From Moorella mulderi DSM 14980 (lineage in GTDB: Bacteria > Bacillota > DSM-521 > Neomoorellales > Neomoorellaceae), in the NCBI RefSeq assembly GCF_001594015.1, contig NZ_LTBC01000001.1:496001-560000 (forward strand): a stretch of 64,000 bases of DNA, given 5' to 3'. Numbering within the stretch: position 1 is the stretch's first letter; each line of letters opens with the position of its first letter. Shown here one piece after another: positions 43,267 through 52,323 of the stretch. The notes beneath the pieces were generated by a model, which was given only the letters and a program-made list of their open reading frames with translations, ran no database searches and had not been told where the DNA came from. The position numbers and the translations under genes were made by a program.

Positions 43267-44215
43267 TAATATCCGCCACTCCGGTGGCCTTTAAACCCTG
43301 GTGGAGTTGAAATTCCCTGACGGCCAGCTCCGTCATCAAGCCGTAGTCCCCGTCGGTAGGACCAAAAAGGTAAAACCCCTTTTCCCGGAGCCTGGCCTGC
43401 AGGGTTACTACTTCCGGAGAACCGTACCCGGGTTTCAGGGGACCGGTGGGCTGGGTATAGGGTCCTTTAACGACTACCGGAGTTCCTACAGGCAGCCAGG
43501 GGTAGATTTCTTCAATATCTTCGTTGTACATGCGAAAGCAACCTGCCGACGCCGCCCAGCCAATGGACCAGGGGCGGTTGGTGCCATGGATGCCGTAGTT
43601 GCCCCAGGGGACATTGAGGCCCATCCAGCGGGTACCAAAGACGCCGCCGGCTTCATAGGCTTTGTCAATTATCTTCCACTCCCCGACGGGCGAAGGGCTG
43701 GTATATTTGCCGATGGCTACGGGGTACTGGCGGAAGACCTGGCCCTCTACCAGGATGGTAAGGACCAGGCGGCCGGTATCGACGATAACTTTAAGGTTTT
43801 TACCCTCCGGCGGGGCCTTTCCGGAAGCGTTGCTGGAGATTGAGGCACCCTGGGCCAGGGCCAGCCAGGTTGCCGGGCCTACCTGGCCCCGGGGGGTTAG
43901 CCCCCGGTCTTTCTGGAAGTTAACGACAGCCCGGTTGGTGGCACCGTCATAAACGCCATTGAGGGGGCCGATATAATAGCCCAGTTGCGCCAGGCGCAGC
44001 TGGAGGTCGCTGACGTCCAGCCCTCGCATGGGGGGGTCTGTCAACCTCAACAACCGCTCTTCGCCGGAGCAGGGGCAGGGTCCGGGGGCTCCGGCCGCTA
44101 CCGGCGCCCCCGTTAACATTATAGAGAAAAAGAAGGCCAGGAAAAACAGGAGCCATGAGAGCCTGCGCTGCAATATCTCTTCCTCACAATAGCAGATTCT
44201 AGAGGAACCGTTCAT
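43220..44215 (-). CDS. L,D-transpeptidase (YkuD) flanked by peptidoglycan-binding domains
   Basis: 331 residues, exported. A membrane segment/signal at about 20-42 is followed by a first PG_binding_1 domain (VSDLQLRLAQLGYYIGPLNG), the YkuD catalytic domain (about 150-260) and a second PG_binding_1 domain at the C-terminus (VTLQARLREKGFYLFGPTDG). The catalytic block HGTNRPWSIGWAASAGCFRM contains the His and Cys of the transpeptidase site. It forms or remodels 3-3 peptidoglycan cross-links; a spore-wall role is possible. Start at 44215 fits GGGGTGAT 8 bases upstream; GTG 44227 is an alternative. Overlaps the lpdD-like gene tail to tail. Confidence 0.92.
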   Translation of the reverse strand: MNGSSRICYCEEEILQRRLSWLLFFLAFFFSIMLTGAPVAAGAPGPCPCSGEERLLRLTDPPMRGLDVSDLQLRLAQLGYYIGPLNGVYDGATNRAVVNFQKDRGLTPRGQVGPATWLALAQGASISSNASGKAPPEGKNLKVIVDTGRLVLTILVEGQVFRQYPVAIGKYTSPSPVGEWKIIDKAYEAGGVFGTRWMGLNVPWGNYGIHGTNRPWSIGWAASAGCFRMYNEDIEEIYPWLPVGTPVVVKGPYTQPTGPLKPGYGSPEVVTLQARLREKGFYLFGPTDGDYGLMTELAVREFQLHQGLKATGVADITTLRSLGFEVPGARP

Positions 44216-44395
44216 TGAGGCTATCACCCCATCAGAGAAGACCCATATGGAAACTAGCGCTCCATATAGTATTCCCAGGAACCGTTATCCTTTACAGACA
44301 CTTCCCTTCTGGTAACTTGTACCATGGGTTTAGCCGGCCGGGGTTAGGGGTACATTAATCCGGGAAACAAACTAAAGGGCAGGGGAAGTCATTTT

Positions 44396-44827
44396 ATGTG
44401 GTTAGCGCTTTTAATGGCCCTTGTTTCAGGTATAGCCATGGCCTTTCAGGGCTCCCTCAATTCAGCCCTGGGCAAAATTATTGGCCTCCTCCAGGCCACC
44501 CTGGTTGTTCACCTCACGGCCACCCTGGTAGTGATTATCCTTCTTTTTACCCCTTTAAGCGACGGCAGTTTGAGTAAGCTGATCCACTGCCCCTGGTACC
44601 TCTGGCTGGGGGGCCTAATCGGCGTCCTCATTACTTACGGGGTAGTGGCTAGTATCCCCAGGGTAGGTGTAGCCCTGGCCACTACGGCTATTATTGTCGG
44701 CCAGGTATCTACCGCCCTGCTAATTGATCACTTTGGCTTATTTGGCCTGGATAAAATGCCCTTTACCTGGTGGAAGGCTGCCGGCCTGGTACTCCTGGCT
44801 GCCGGCGCCCGGTTAATGCTGAATTGA
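44396..44827 (+). CDS. DMT-family (DUF606/YdcZ) membrane protein
   Basis: 143 residues, about five membrane spans: LALLMALVSGIAMAFQGSLN, LLQATLVVHLTATLVVIILL, WYLWLGGLIGVLITYGVVAS, VGVALATTAIIVGQVSTALL and AAGLVLLAAGARLML. The GIAMAFQGSLNSALG and GQVSTALLIDHFG blocks are typical of DUF606 half-size transporters of the drug/metabolite superfamily. The substrate is unknown. ATG 44396 follows AGGGGAAG. Monocistronic, with tRNA genes just downstream. Confidence 0.85.
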   Translation: MWLALLMALVSGIAMAFQGSLNSALGKIIGLLQATLVVHLTATLVVIILLFTPLSDGSLSKLIHCPWYLWLGGLIGVLITYGVVASIPRVGVALATTAIIVGQVSTALLIDHFGLFGLDKMPFTWWKAAGLVLLAAGARLMLN

Positions 44828-44837
44828 GGCCTACCCC

Positions 44838-44866
44838 TTGACAAAAGGGCAAGCTTCAGGCATAAT
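44838..44866 (+). promoter_or_regulatory. Promoter of the tRNA pair
   Basis: Perfect TTGACA (44838-44843), 17-base spacer, CATAAT (44861-44866), 12 bases before the first tRNA. Confidence 0.8.
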
Positions 44867-44877
44867 ATCTTCTGCAT

Positions 44878-44954
44878 GGCGGTGTAGCTCAGCTGGTCAG
44901 AGCATGCGGTTCATACCCGCAGTGTCGTAGGTTCGAATCCTACCACCGCTACCA
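44878..44954 (+). tRNA. tRNA-Met (CAT)
   Basis: 77 bases with encoded CCA. Acceptor GGCGGTG/CACCGCT, anticodon loop TTCATAC (anticodon CAT), T arm GTAGG-TTCGAAT-CCTAC. The A-type D loop and G1-U72 pair argue for elongator rather than initiator tRNA. Confidence 0.95.
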
Positions 44955-44966
44955 TTTTTATGATCT

Positions 44967-45041
44967 GGCCCGTTAGTCAAGGGGTTAAGACACCGGTCTT
45001 TCAAGCCGGTAACAGGGGTTCGAATCCCCTACGGGCCACCA
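44967..45041 (+). tRNA. tRNA-Glu (TTC)
   Basis: 75 bases with encoded CCA. Acceptor GGCCCGT/ACGGGCC, anticodon loop CTTTCAA (anticodon TTC), T arm AGGGG-TTCGAAT-CCCCT. It lies 12 bases after tRNA-Met and shares its promoter and terminator. Confidence 0.95.
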
Positions 45042-45044
45042 GTA

Positions 45045-45077
45045 AAACCACCCTGAAAAATGAGGGTGGTTTTTTTA
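45045..45077 (+). terminator. Terminator of the tRNA pair
   Basis: ACCACCCT (45047-45054) pairs with AGGGTGGT (45063-45070), followed by six or more T. Confidence 0.93.
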
Positions 45078-45078
45078 G

Positions 45079-45085
45079 TGTCGAA
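45079..45085 (+). promoter_or_regulatory. Spo0A box upstream of spoIIE
   Basis: Perfect TGTCGAA, the Spo0A~P recognition core, 27 bases upstream of the spoIIE -35. Bacillus spoIIE is directly activated by Spo0A~P. Confidence 0.75.
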
Positions 45086-45111
45086 AGATTGTCCACCGCC
45101 GTTGCCTGAAG

Positions 45112-45144
45112 ATGACAAGATTTTAGCGTAAAATGGCGTATAAT
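45112..45144 (+). promoter_or_regulatory. spoIIE promoter with long 21-base spacer
   Basis: ATGACA (45112-45117), 21-base spacer, perfect TATAAT (45139-45144). The over-long spacing of a sigma-A promoter is the hallmark of Spo0A-activated spoIIG/spoIIE promoters in Bacillus. Confidence 0.7.
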
Positions 45145-45176
45145 AATTGCCAGGTAATGGTAAAGGCGGTGGTTTT

Positions 45177-47219
45177 ATGTCCGGCCAACCTGGAGTCCAT
45201 CCTTACCGGCGGGAAGTCGAACTAACGGTAGCAACCCGCCTGGGCCTCGACTTTCTTTTCCTGGTGGCGGCGTTTTGCCTGGCGCGGGGGGCTTTGCTGG
45301 AGGAACTTTTCCCTTTTGGACCGGCGGCAGTTATTACCGCCGCTGTCCGGCGGTCGCGCCTCCTCTGGCCAGTGGCCTTGATCAGCATGGCCGGCAGCTG
45401 GTTCAGCAGCCCTGCTCCGGCCTACAGCCGCCTGCTCCTCTTTTTATTGCTGGGACTAATTTTTACCCTTTATCCTGGTTTGCGCCGGGGCAGTATCTTG
45501 ACCCAGGCCACCCTGGCCCCGGTGACCATTATCCTGGTCAGGGGATTAAGCCTTACCCTCTGGCAACCATCCTTTTATGGCTGGGTCCAGGTGATCTTTG
45601 AGGCCCTCCTGGCCTGGGGATTAAGTCTCGCTTTTCTCGAAGCAACCATGACCACGCGCCAGGAAGAGCGTCTCCTTGGCGGAGGCCTCTTTCTCGCAGG
45701 GGTACTCCTGGGCCTGCAGGGATGGCAGCTCTTTGGCCTTTCCCTGCAGGGCCTCATTAGCCGCTATATCCTCCTGCTGGCGTCCCTGGCTGGCGGGCCG
45801 GGGACCGGGGCGGCGGCCGGGGCGGCGGTCGGCTTTTTGCCCAGTCTCTCCCAGGTGGTAACGCCGGCCCTGGCAGGTTTACTCGCCTTTGCCGGTTTAA
45901 TTGCCGGTTCCCTGAAAAGCCTGGGCAAGCCGGGGGTTGTCAGCGGCTTCCTGCTGGCCCACCTGCTTTTAGCCAGCTATTTCCTTGGGCAGGATAGTGC
46001 CCTGGCGGCTTTAAAGGAAGGTGGTCTGGTGGCTCTGGCCCTGGCAGCCACCCCCTCTTTCCTGATCAATTACCTGCAAAGATTCCTGGCGGCACCGGTA
46101 ACCATGCCGGCGGTGCAGGAGGGCCATGGCCGGCAAGAGAGATTAAAGACGGCCTTAAAAAGCCTGGCCCGGAGTCTTAAATTTACCGGCTTTAAGGAAA
46201 GTCCCATGGTTACCGTGCGCCAGGTAGCCAGGGCCACCTGCCGCGGTTGCCCGGCCGGCAAGGTGTGCTGGGAACTGGAAGGCGAGCAAATGGTAACCCT
46301 GCTGCAGGAATTATTACAAAAGGGAAGCCACGGTTCCCTGACTACTGCCGATATACCTGAATGGCTGTCCTCACGTTGCGGCCGTTGCCGGGAACTCCTG
46401 GCAGCGTTAACAGGTGAGGCCAGTAAAATGCAGGTACGTCCGCCAGAAGACGGCTTGAATAACTGGCTGGCAGCCACCTTTGAAGCCCTGGCAGCAATGC
46501 TGGTTAACGGGGGACCAAACACAGGGGCCGGGGTAGGGGCAGGGGAGGAACTGCCTTTATGGCAGGTAACCGTCGGGACGGCGGCTGCTCCCCGCTACCA
46601 GGCAGAGGTTTCCGGTGACACCTGTCTGGCAGGCCTCCTTGAACCCGGGAGGCAACTGCTGGTCCTGGGAGATGGTATGGGTGCCGGGCGGGAGGCTGCT
46701 GAAACAAGCGCTACGGCCATCGAATTGGTCCGGGACTTGCTGGCGGCCGGCTTTACCCCGGAAATGGCCCTGCGGACCATCAACATGATCCTGCTGTTAA
46801 GATCGCCTAAAGAGAGCTTTACTACCTGTGACCTGGCTTTAATTAACTGTGGCACCGGTACGGCTGAATTTTATAAACTGGGAGCATGCCCTACCTTCAT
46901 CCAGCGGGATGGCCAGGTAAAAACCCTGAGCAGCCACTCTTTACCGGCAGGAATCCTGGAAGACCTGCAGGTGGAACCCCTCCGGGAAGAGTTGCAGGAT
47001 GGTGATTTACTGGTCATGGTTAGCGACGGTATCCTGGAAGCCCACCGGGACATAAACGAAAAGGAAAGATGGCTGGCTAAAGCTTTACAGCGGGTAGGCG
47101 ATGCCCGGCCCCAGGAAATAGCCGACCGTTTATTAAAACAGGCGCGGGCCCTCGTTGACGGCAAGCCCCGGGATGATATGACGGTTATAGTAGCCAGGAT
47201 GGAAAGGAATGGCGTATAA
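45177..47219 (+). CDS. spoIIE: Stage II sporulation protein E, serine phosphatase
   Basis: 680 residues. About ten membrane spans in the first 310 residues. A regulatory region (about 310-460) includes the cysteine motif ATCRGCPAGKVCWELEGEQM and SSRCGRCRELLA. The C-terminal PP2C domain (about 465-680) shows LGDGMGAGREAAE, MVSDGILEAHRD and RDDMTVIVARME. It dephosphorylates SpoIIAA to release sigma-F in the forespore and takes part in asymmetric septation. About 150 residues shorter than Bacillus SpoIIE, mostly in the middle region. ATG 45177 follows AAAGGCGGTGG. Confidence 0.96.
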   Translation: MSGQPGVHPYRREVELTVATRLGLDFLFLVAAFCLARGALLEELFPFGPAAVITAAVRRSRLLWPVALISMAGSWFSSPAPAYSRLLLFLLLGLIFTLYPGLRRGSILTQATLAPVTIILVRGLSLTLWQPSFYGWVQVIFEALLAWGLSLAFLEATMTTRQEERLLGGGLFLAGVLLGLQGWQLFGLSLQGLISRYILLLASLAGGPGTGAAAGAAVGFLPSLSQVVTPALAGLLAFAGLIAGSLKSLGKPGVVSGFLLAHLLLASYFLGQDSALAALKEGGLVALALAATPSFLINYLQRFLAAPVTMPAVQEGHGRQERLKTALKSLARSLKFTGFKESPMVTVRQVARATCRGCPAGKVCWELEGEQMVTLLQELLQKGSHGSLTTADIPEWLSSRCGRCRELLAALTGEASKMQVRPPEDGLNNWLAATFEALAAMLVNGGPNTGAGVGAGEELPLWQVTVGTAAAPRYQAEVSGDTCLAGLLEPGRQLLVLGDGMGAGREAAETSATAIELVRDLLAAGFTPEMALRTINMILLLRSPKESFTTCDLALINCGTGTAEFYKLGACPTFIQRDGQVKTLSSHSLPAGILEDLQVEPLREELQDGDLLVMVSDGILEAHRDINEKERWLAKALQRVGDARPQEIADRLLKQARALVDGKPRDDMTVIVARMERNGV

Positions 47220-47316
47220 AGGATATTATTTAAGGAAAAACTCACCAGAAGAAGCAGGAAAAAGGACCGTCATGCCGAAATAAAGGCAATATGATGACCT
47301 TTGAAGGTGGACCTTT

Positions 47317-48681
47317 ATGCTGGACCGGGTCCGGCAGACAGTCCGGAGATACGGCCTCCTGGTACCAGGGGATAAAGTAGTGGTAGGGGTTTCCGGGGGG
47401 CCGGATTCTCTGGCCCTGCTGCACAGCCTGCGGGCTTTACAGGAGGAATTTGGCCATACCCTGCATGTTGCCCATTTAAATCACGGGTTACGCCCGGAGG
47501 CGGCTGCCGATGCCGAATATGTTCGTAACCTGGCCAGGAGATGGGGCCTGCCGGTGACCATAGCCAGCCGGGATGTGGCTGCTTACCAGCAGGAGCACCG
47601 CCTGTCCCTGGAGGAAGCAGCCCGGGAAGTACGTTACCGCTTTCTCCTGGAAGTGGCCACTGCGGTGGGGGCCAGTAAAATTGCCGTTGGCCACCAGGCC
47701 GATGACCAGGCCGAAACGGTTTTATTAAATCTCCTGCGGGGGAGTGGCCTGACAGGGCTTAAAGCCATGGTGCCCCAGCGCGGCCAGGTTATCAGGCCGT
47801 TGCTTTTTATTTCCCGGGCAGAAATAGAGGCCTACTGTCGCCAGCAGGGCCTTGAACCCCGCCAGGACTTTACGAATTGGGACACCACTTTGAGGCGTAA
47901 TAAAATCCGGCACCAGTTATTGCCCTTCCTGGCCCGGGAATTTAACCCGGCCATTGTCAGGACCCTAAGCCGGACCGCCGTTATTCTGCAGGAGGAAGAA
48001 GAGATCCTGGCTAATCTTGCCCAGGAAGCCTTTGCCAGGATAAAAATACGCCAGGAACCGGGCTATCTGGCCCTGGACCGGGAGGAATGGCTATCCCTGG
48101 CTCCGGGAATCCAGCGCCGGGTTCTGCGCCTGGCGGCTGCCTCCCTGGGAAGAAAGGTGAGCTTCAACCAGGTGGAAGGGGCCCGGGAAATGGCTTCCCG
48201 GGATGGCACCATTACCTGGCCAGGGCATTTAAGGGTAGAGGCCAGGGGGACGGAATTAATCCTGCTGGTCCCGGCAGAGGGGCCCCGGGCCATAACTTTT
48301 TCCTACCCGCTGCAGGTACCGGGGTTAACGCCTTTACCGGAAGTAGGACAGGCTATCCGCGCCGGGCTTGGAGAGCCGCCCGCCACTTTTAAGGGCAGGG
48401 AGGATGAGGCCTGGCTGGACTGGGATAAATTAGAAAAGCCCCTGGTGGTACGTAACTGGCAGCCAGGGGATTATTTCCGGCCCCTGGGTCTTGCCGGTAA
48501 CAAGAAACTCCAGGATTTTTTCAGCGACATTCATTTACCCGCGGCCAGGCGTCACCTGGTACCCCTGGTTATAAGCGGCCGGCGTATTGCCTGGGTGGCC
48601 GGTTTGCGCCTGGCCGATGATTTCAAAATTACGCCGGCAACGCGCCTGGCCCTGCACCTGCAGCTGGAACCCTGGCCATAA
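47317..48681 (+). CDS. tilS: tRNA(Ile)-lysidine synthetase TilS
   Basis: 454 residues. Converts the wobble C34 of tRNA-Ile(CAU) to lysidine with ATP, changing decoding from Met to Ile codons; essential. PP-loop motif VVGVSGGPDSLALLHSLRAL at the N-terminus, HLNHGLRPEAAADAEYV, VGHQADDQAETVLLNLLRGS, followed by the middle and C-terminal tRNA-binding domains (NWQPGDYFRPLGLAGNKKLQ). ATG 47317 follows GAAGGTGGACC. Between spoIIE and ftsH as in Bacillus, but the hpt gene usual at this spot is missing. Confidence 0.96.
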   Translation: MLDRVRQTVRRYGLLVPGDKVVVGVSGGPDSLALLHSLRALQEEFGHTLHVAHLNHGLRPEAAADAEYVRNLARRWGLPVTIASRDVAAYQQEHRLSLEEAAREVRYRFLLEVATAVGASKIAVGHQADDQAETVLLNLLRGSGLTGLKAMVPQRGQVIRPLLFISRAEIEAYCRQQGLEPRQDFTNWDTTLRRNKIRHQLLPFLAREFNPAIVRTLSRTAVILQEEEEILANLAQEAFARIKIRQEPGYLALDREEWLSLAPGIQRRVLRLAAASLGRKVSFNQVEGAREMASRDGTITWPGHLRVEARGTELILLVPAEGPRAITFSYPLQVPGLTPLPEVGQAIRAGLGEPPATFKGREDEAWLDWDKLEKPLVVRNWQPGDYFRPLGLAGNKKLQDFFSDIHLPAARRHLVPLVISGRRIAWVAGLRLADDFKITPATRLALHLQLEPWP

Positions 48682-48701
48682 AATAAAAATATAAAGTTAA
48701 A

Positions 48702-48730
48702 TTGCAATCATATTTTCCGTATGCTACAAT
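48702..48730 (+). promoter_or_regulatory. Sigma-A promoter of ftsH
   Basis: TTGCAA (48702-48707), 17-base spacer, TACAAT (48725-48730), 45 bases before the TTG start. Confidence 0.65.
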
Positions 48731-48774
48731 ATATAGCTATAAGATGCAGGGCGGGGTAAGAGGAGGGTGACCCG

Positions 48775-50739
48775 TTGAATCGAATTTTTAAGAACCTGGC
48801 CGTATATCTGCTCATAGTACTACTGGCAGTTTCCATCATCAGGTTGTCGACGCCGGTGGAGAAGACTGTAGAAGAGTGGGATTTGACCCGCTTTTACCAG
48901 GCAGTAGATCAGGGTCAGGTTCTGGAAGTTACTTTAACACCCCATGATAATATTATTAAAGTCGATGGCGTCCTGAAAGATAATGCCCGGTTTACAGTCA
49001 ATGTCCCGGCTTCAGCCGCCTTAACCGATCGTTTAACCAGTAAAGGGGTTGTCACCAGGACCCAGCTGCCGCCTCAACCGCCCTGGTGGACGAACTTACT
49101 CGGAAGCCTGTTGCCGATTCTCCTGCTGGTGGGCCTGGTATTCTTTATGATGCAGCAGACCCAGGGTGGCGGCTCGCGGGTGATGCAGTTTGGCAAGAGC
49201 CGGGCGCGGTTGCATACCGATGAAAAACGCAAGGTCACCTTTAGCGACGTCGCCGGCGCCGATGAGGCTAAAGAGGAATTAGAAGAAGTCGTGGAGTTCC
49301 TCAAAAACCCGCGCAAGTTTAATGAACTGGGGGCGCGCATCCCCAAGGGTGTCCTCCTTTACGGGCCTCCCGGGACGGGGAAAACTTTGCTGGCCCGGGC
49401 CGTGGCCGGGGAAGCAGGGGTACCTTTCTTCAGCATCAGCGGTTCTGATTTTGTGGAAATGTTTGTTGGCGTGGGTGCTTCCCGGGTGCGGGATCTCTTT
49501 GAGCAGGCCAAAAAGAATTCCCCATGTATCGTCTTTATTGATGAGATTGATGCCGTTGGTCGCCAGCGGGGTGCCGGCCTGGGCGGCGGTCACGATGAGC
49601 GGGAACAAACTTTAAACCAGTTACTGGTAGAAATGGACGGCTTTAATGCCAACGAAGGGATTATTATCATCGCGGCCACCAACCGGCCTGATATCCTGGA
49701 CCCGGCTTTGCTACGACCAGGGCGTTTTGACCGCCAGATAGTCGTTGATGTACCCGATGTAGTTGGCCGGAAAGAGATTTTAAAGGTCCACGTCCGCGGT
49801 AAACCCCTGGATGATACCGTGGACCTGGATGTCCTCGCGCGGCGGACGCCGGGCTTTACCGGGGCCGACTTGGCCAACCTGGTTAATGAAGCAGCCTTAC
49901 TGGCTGCCCGGCGCGGTAAGCGTAACATTAGCATGGAAGAGATGGAAGATTCCATTGAGCGGGTCATAGCTGGCCCGGAGAAAAAATCCAGGGTTATCAG
50001 CGACTATGAAAAAAGGCTGGTGGCCTTCCACGAAGCGGGCCACGCCCTGCTGGGCCATTACCTGCCCCATACCGACCCCCTGCATAAAGTCTCCATTATC
50101 CCCCGCGGGCGGGCCGGTGGTTACACCCTGCTCCTCCCCAAGGAAGATCGCCGCTATATGACCAAGTCCCAGATCCTGGACCAGGTAACCATGCTCCTGG
50201 GTGGCCGGGTAGCCGAAGCCCTGGTATTAAAGGAAGTCAGTACGGGAGCCCAGAATGACCTGGAGCGAGCCACGGAACTGGTACGCAAAATGATCACCGA
50301 GTTCGGCATGTCTGATGAACTGGGACCCCTGACCTTCGGCCGTAAGCAAGAAACCGTCTTCCTGGGCCGGGATATAGCCCGGGACCGTAATTATAGCGAA
50401 GCAGTAGCCTTTTCCATTGACAAGGAAGCCCGTCGTATAATTGATGAATGTTATAACCGGGCCAAAGAACTCCTCCAGAAGCATATGGCCGAACTGCACC
50501 TGGTGGCCAGGGCTTTAATGGAAAAGGAAACCCTGGAAGCCGAAGAATTTACAGCTATTATTGAAGCCTATAACCAGGAGCACAACCCGGAAGAAGACAA
50601 GCAAGGGAACCAGCAAAAGGAGAACCTGCAACCGGCAGCTACCGGCGGGACAGGAGTTGAAAGTACCAAAGGCAGCGGTCCCAATAAGGACATGCTGATT
50701 AAATTAACTTACCTCCACTGTTTGAAAGGAGTATGGTAG
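48775..50739 (+). CDS. ftsH: ATP-dependent zinc metalloprotease FtsH
   Basis: 654 residues. Two N-terminal membrane spans (about 8-25 and 108-125) flank a small extracytoplasmic domain. The AAA+ module has Walker [20 protein letters not shown], Walker [12 protein letters not shown] and the [22 protein letters not shown]. The M41 protease shows the zinc site HEAGH with the third ligand further on. It degrades membrane and regulatory proteins, in Bacillus including Spo0E. TTG 48775 follows AGGAGGGTGACC. The C-terminal tail (about 605-654) is low-complexity and overlaps the ndk start by 1 base. Confidence 0.97.
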   Translation: MNRIFKNLAVYLLIVLLAVSIIRLSTPVEKTVEEWDLTRFYQAVDQGQVLEVTLTPHDNIIKVDGVLKDNARFTVNVPASAALTDRLTSKGVVTRTQLPPQPPWWTNLLGSLLPILLLVGLVFFMMQQTQGGGSRVMQFGKSRARLHTDEKRKVTFSDVAGADEAKEELEEVVEFLKNPRKFNELGARIPKGVLLYGPPGTGKTLLARAVAGEAGVPFFSISGSDFVEMFVGVGASRVRDLFEQAKKNSPCIVFIDEIDAVGRQRGAGLGGGHDEREQTLNQLLVEMDGFNANEGIIIIAATNRPDILDPALLRPGRFDRQIVVDVPDVVGRKEILKVHVRGKPLDDTVDLDVLARRTPGFTGADLANLVNEAALLAARRGKRNISMEEMEDSIERVIAGPEKKSRVISDYEKRLVAFHEAGHALLGHYLPHTDPLHKVSIIPRGRAGGYTLLLPKEDRRYMTKSQILDQVTMLLGGRVAEALVLKEVSTGAQNDLERATELVRKMITEFGMSDELGPLTFGRKQETVFLGRDIARDRNYSEAVAFSIDKEARRIIDECYNRAKELLQKHMAELHLVARALMEKETLEAEEFTAIIEAYNQEHNPEEDKQGNQQKENLQPAATGGTGVESTKGSGPNKDMLIKLTYLHCLKGVW

Positions 50740-51167
50740 TGGAACGCACCTTTGCCATGATTAAACCCGAAGGGGTAGAACGGGGCCTCACCGGCGCTAT
50801 CATCAGCCGGATTGAACTTAAAGGTTACCGGATTGTGGCCCTGAAAATGCTGCGGATAACGCCGGAACTGGCAGCCAGGCATTATGCCGAGCACCAGGGC
50901 AAACCCTTTTACCAGGAACTTATCAGCCACATTACTTCGGGTCCGGTGGTGGCCATGGTGCTGGAAGGCCCCGGCGTCATTGCCGGCTTAAGGCAAATGA
51001 TGGGTGCCACCAACCCTAAAGACGCTGCTCCCGGTACCATCCGCGGGGATTATGCCCTTGAGGTGGGCAAGAATGTTATTCATGGTTCGGATTCCCCGGC
51101 CAGTGCGGCCCGGGAAATAGCCCTTTTTTTTACCCCCGGCGAACTGGGGGAAGAGCAGGCCGGGTAA
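50739..51167 (+). CDS. ndk: Nucleoside diphosphate kinase
   Basis: 142 residues. Transfers the gamma phosphate between nucleoside di- and triphosphates through a phospho-histidine. [19 protein letters not shown] begins the protein, [19 protein letters not shown] follows, and the catalytic His is in [15 protein letters not shown] 50739 is chosen over ATG 50733 because AGGAG at 50727-50731 is 7 bases away from the former and only 1 from the latter, and it yields the canonical N-terminus. Coupled to ftsH by a 1-base overlap; a terminator overlaps the stop. Confidence 0.96.
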   Translation: MERTFAMIKPEGVERGLTGAIISRIELKGYRIVALKMLRITPELAARHYAEHQGKPFYQELISHITSGPVVAMVLEGPGVIAGLRQMMGATNPKDAAPGTIRGDYALEVGKNVIHGSDSPASAAREIALFFTPGELGEEQAG

Positions 51168-51182
51168 CCGGCCTTTTTCTTT
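51158..51182 (+). terminator. Terminator overlapping the ndk stop
   Basis: GGCCGG (51158-51163), GTAA loop containing the stop codon, CCGGCC (51168-51173), then TTTTTCTTT. Confidence 0.8.
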
Positions 51183-51202
51183 AATGGAGGCAAATAAAGT
51201 TT

Positions 51203-51712
51203 ATGAAAGCCAGTCAACGCCGGCAGAGGATTCTCGAACTTTTAGATAACAACCAGCCCCGCAAGGGCACCGAGCTGGCCGGCCTCCTCGGAGTCAGCCG
51301 CCAGGTCATTGTCCAGGATGTAGCCGTATTGCGGGCGGCAGGGGTCAATATCCTGGCTACCCCCCAGGGCTATCTCCTGCCGGGTCCGGATACCCGCTGC
51401 CGGCGTACCTTTGCCTGCCAGCATGACCTGGCCGGCCTGGAGCGGGAATTACAGATTATGGTCGATTATGGGGGAAAAGTAATTGACGTCGTAGTAGAAC
51501 ACCCCCTGTACGGGGAAATCCGCGGTTACCTGATGCTCGCCTCCCGTTATGACGTCCAGAAGTTTGTCGCCGATTTAAAGGCCAGCGGGGCTAGACCCCT
51601 ATATACCCTTACTGGTAACGGTGTGCATTTGCATACCGTGGAAGCAGCCAGGGAAGATATTTTAGATATAATTGCAGCCAACCTTGCCAGGGCAGGTTTT
51701 CTTCTCGAATAG
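51203..51712 (+). CDS. niaR: NAD-biosynthesis repressor NiaR (HTH-3H)
   Basis: 169 residues. Winged-helix domain (about 1-60: RRQRILELLDNNQPRKGTEL, LLGVSRQVIVQDVAVLRAAG) followed by a 3H domain (about 75-165) with the conserved histidines in CQHDLAGLERELQ, VVEHPLYGEIRGYL and GVHLHTVEA. NiaR (Bacillus YrxA) represses nad genes when nicotinic acid is bound. No nad operon lies here, so its targets are elsewhere. ATG 51203 follows GGAGGCAAATAAAG. Confidence 0.92.
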   Translation: MKASQRRQRILELLDNNQPRKGTELAGLLGVSRQVIVQDVAVLRAAGVNILATPQGYLLPGPDTRCRRTFACQHDLAGLERELQIMVDYGGKVIDVVVEHPLYGEIRGYLMLASRYDVQKFVADLKASGARPLYTLTGNGVHLHTVEAAREDILDIIAANLARAGFLLE

Positions 51713-51750
51713 GATGCTAAGGGTAGAACGAAAAGGGGTGGTGAGAAAGG

Positions 51751-52101
51751 ATGAAGGCCCTGGACTATACCCTTTATCTCGGTACCGACGACGTCCGGGT
51801 GGCCTACCACCTGGCCCGGGTTCTGACCCAGAAAGGAGGTGGAGCAATTTCGGCCAGGGGGCAAGAAGCCGGCCGGCAAACTGCCGTGGTAGTCCACATC
51901 CTGGACTGGCAGGCCTTTCCCCTCTTGCGTGTCCTGGAAACGGTCCGGGTCGCTGCCAGGTCCTTTAATGTTCAGGTAAGCAGGGGAGTTTTAGGACCCG
52001 CTCCCCGGGAAGCCATTCTGGAAGTAGCCAGGCAGGCCCTCTTACTGGACAGCCTGCCGGTCATTGCCGGTCCTGACCCTGGTGAGAGCGCCATAGGTTA
52101 A
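51751..52101 (+). CDS. Stand-alone formiminotransferase C-subdomain-like protein
   Basis: 116 residues, normally called hypothetical. LYLGTDDVRVAYHLARVLTQ, then a VVVHILDWQAFPLLRVLETV block and VAARSFNVQVSRGVLGPAPR resemble, in order, the C-terminal subdomain of glutamate formiminotransferase (FTCD), the part that helps hold the folate. The catalytic N-subdomain with its His is absent. It lies 222 bases upstream of formate-tetrahydrofolate ligase, with GGGGTGGTGAG at its start. A folate-binding or regulatory role is inferred only from this resemblance and context. Confidence 0.6.
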   Translation: MKALDYTLYLGTDDVRVAYHLARVLTQKGGGAISARGQEAGRQTAVVVHILDWQAFPLLRVLETVRVAARSFNVQVSRGVLGPAPREAILEVARQALLLDSLPVIAGPDPGESAIG

Positions 52102-52145
52102 TATATTTGCTTTCTCTCCTGTTATGAAGCACAAAATTTAATTGT

Positions 52146-52173
52146 TTGTTTTTTGTAAAGAAAGGTTTATAAT
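52146..52173 (+). promoter_or_regulatory. Candidate sigma-A promoter of fhs
   Basis: TTGTTT (52146-52151), 16-base spacer, perfect TATAAT (52168-52173). It gives fhs a leader of about 145 bases, in which I see no known riboswitch. Confidence 0.55.
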
Positions 52174-52323
52174 TATGAATGATAGGCCGGGCAGGGACAG
52201 TCTGTGGTAGAAACCAAATAAATAAGTTAGTGGGGGTAGCAGGAAAATTAGAGTTTGTGTAGAATTTCACTATTAACCACATAGCTGGATGTACATTTTT
52301 TTGAATTGAAAGGAGTGTTCAAA

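Noticed and set aside
52174-52323. Possible THF riboswitch in the fhs leader
   Set aside because: The leader is long enough, but none of the conserved THF-aptamer segments can be found by eye.
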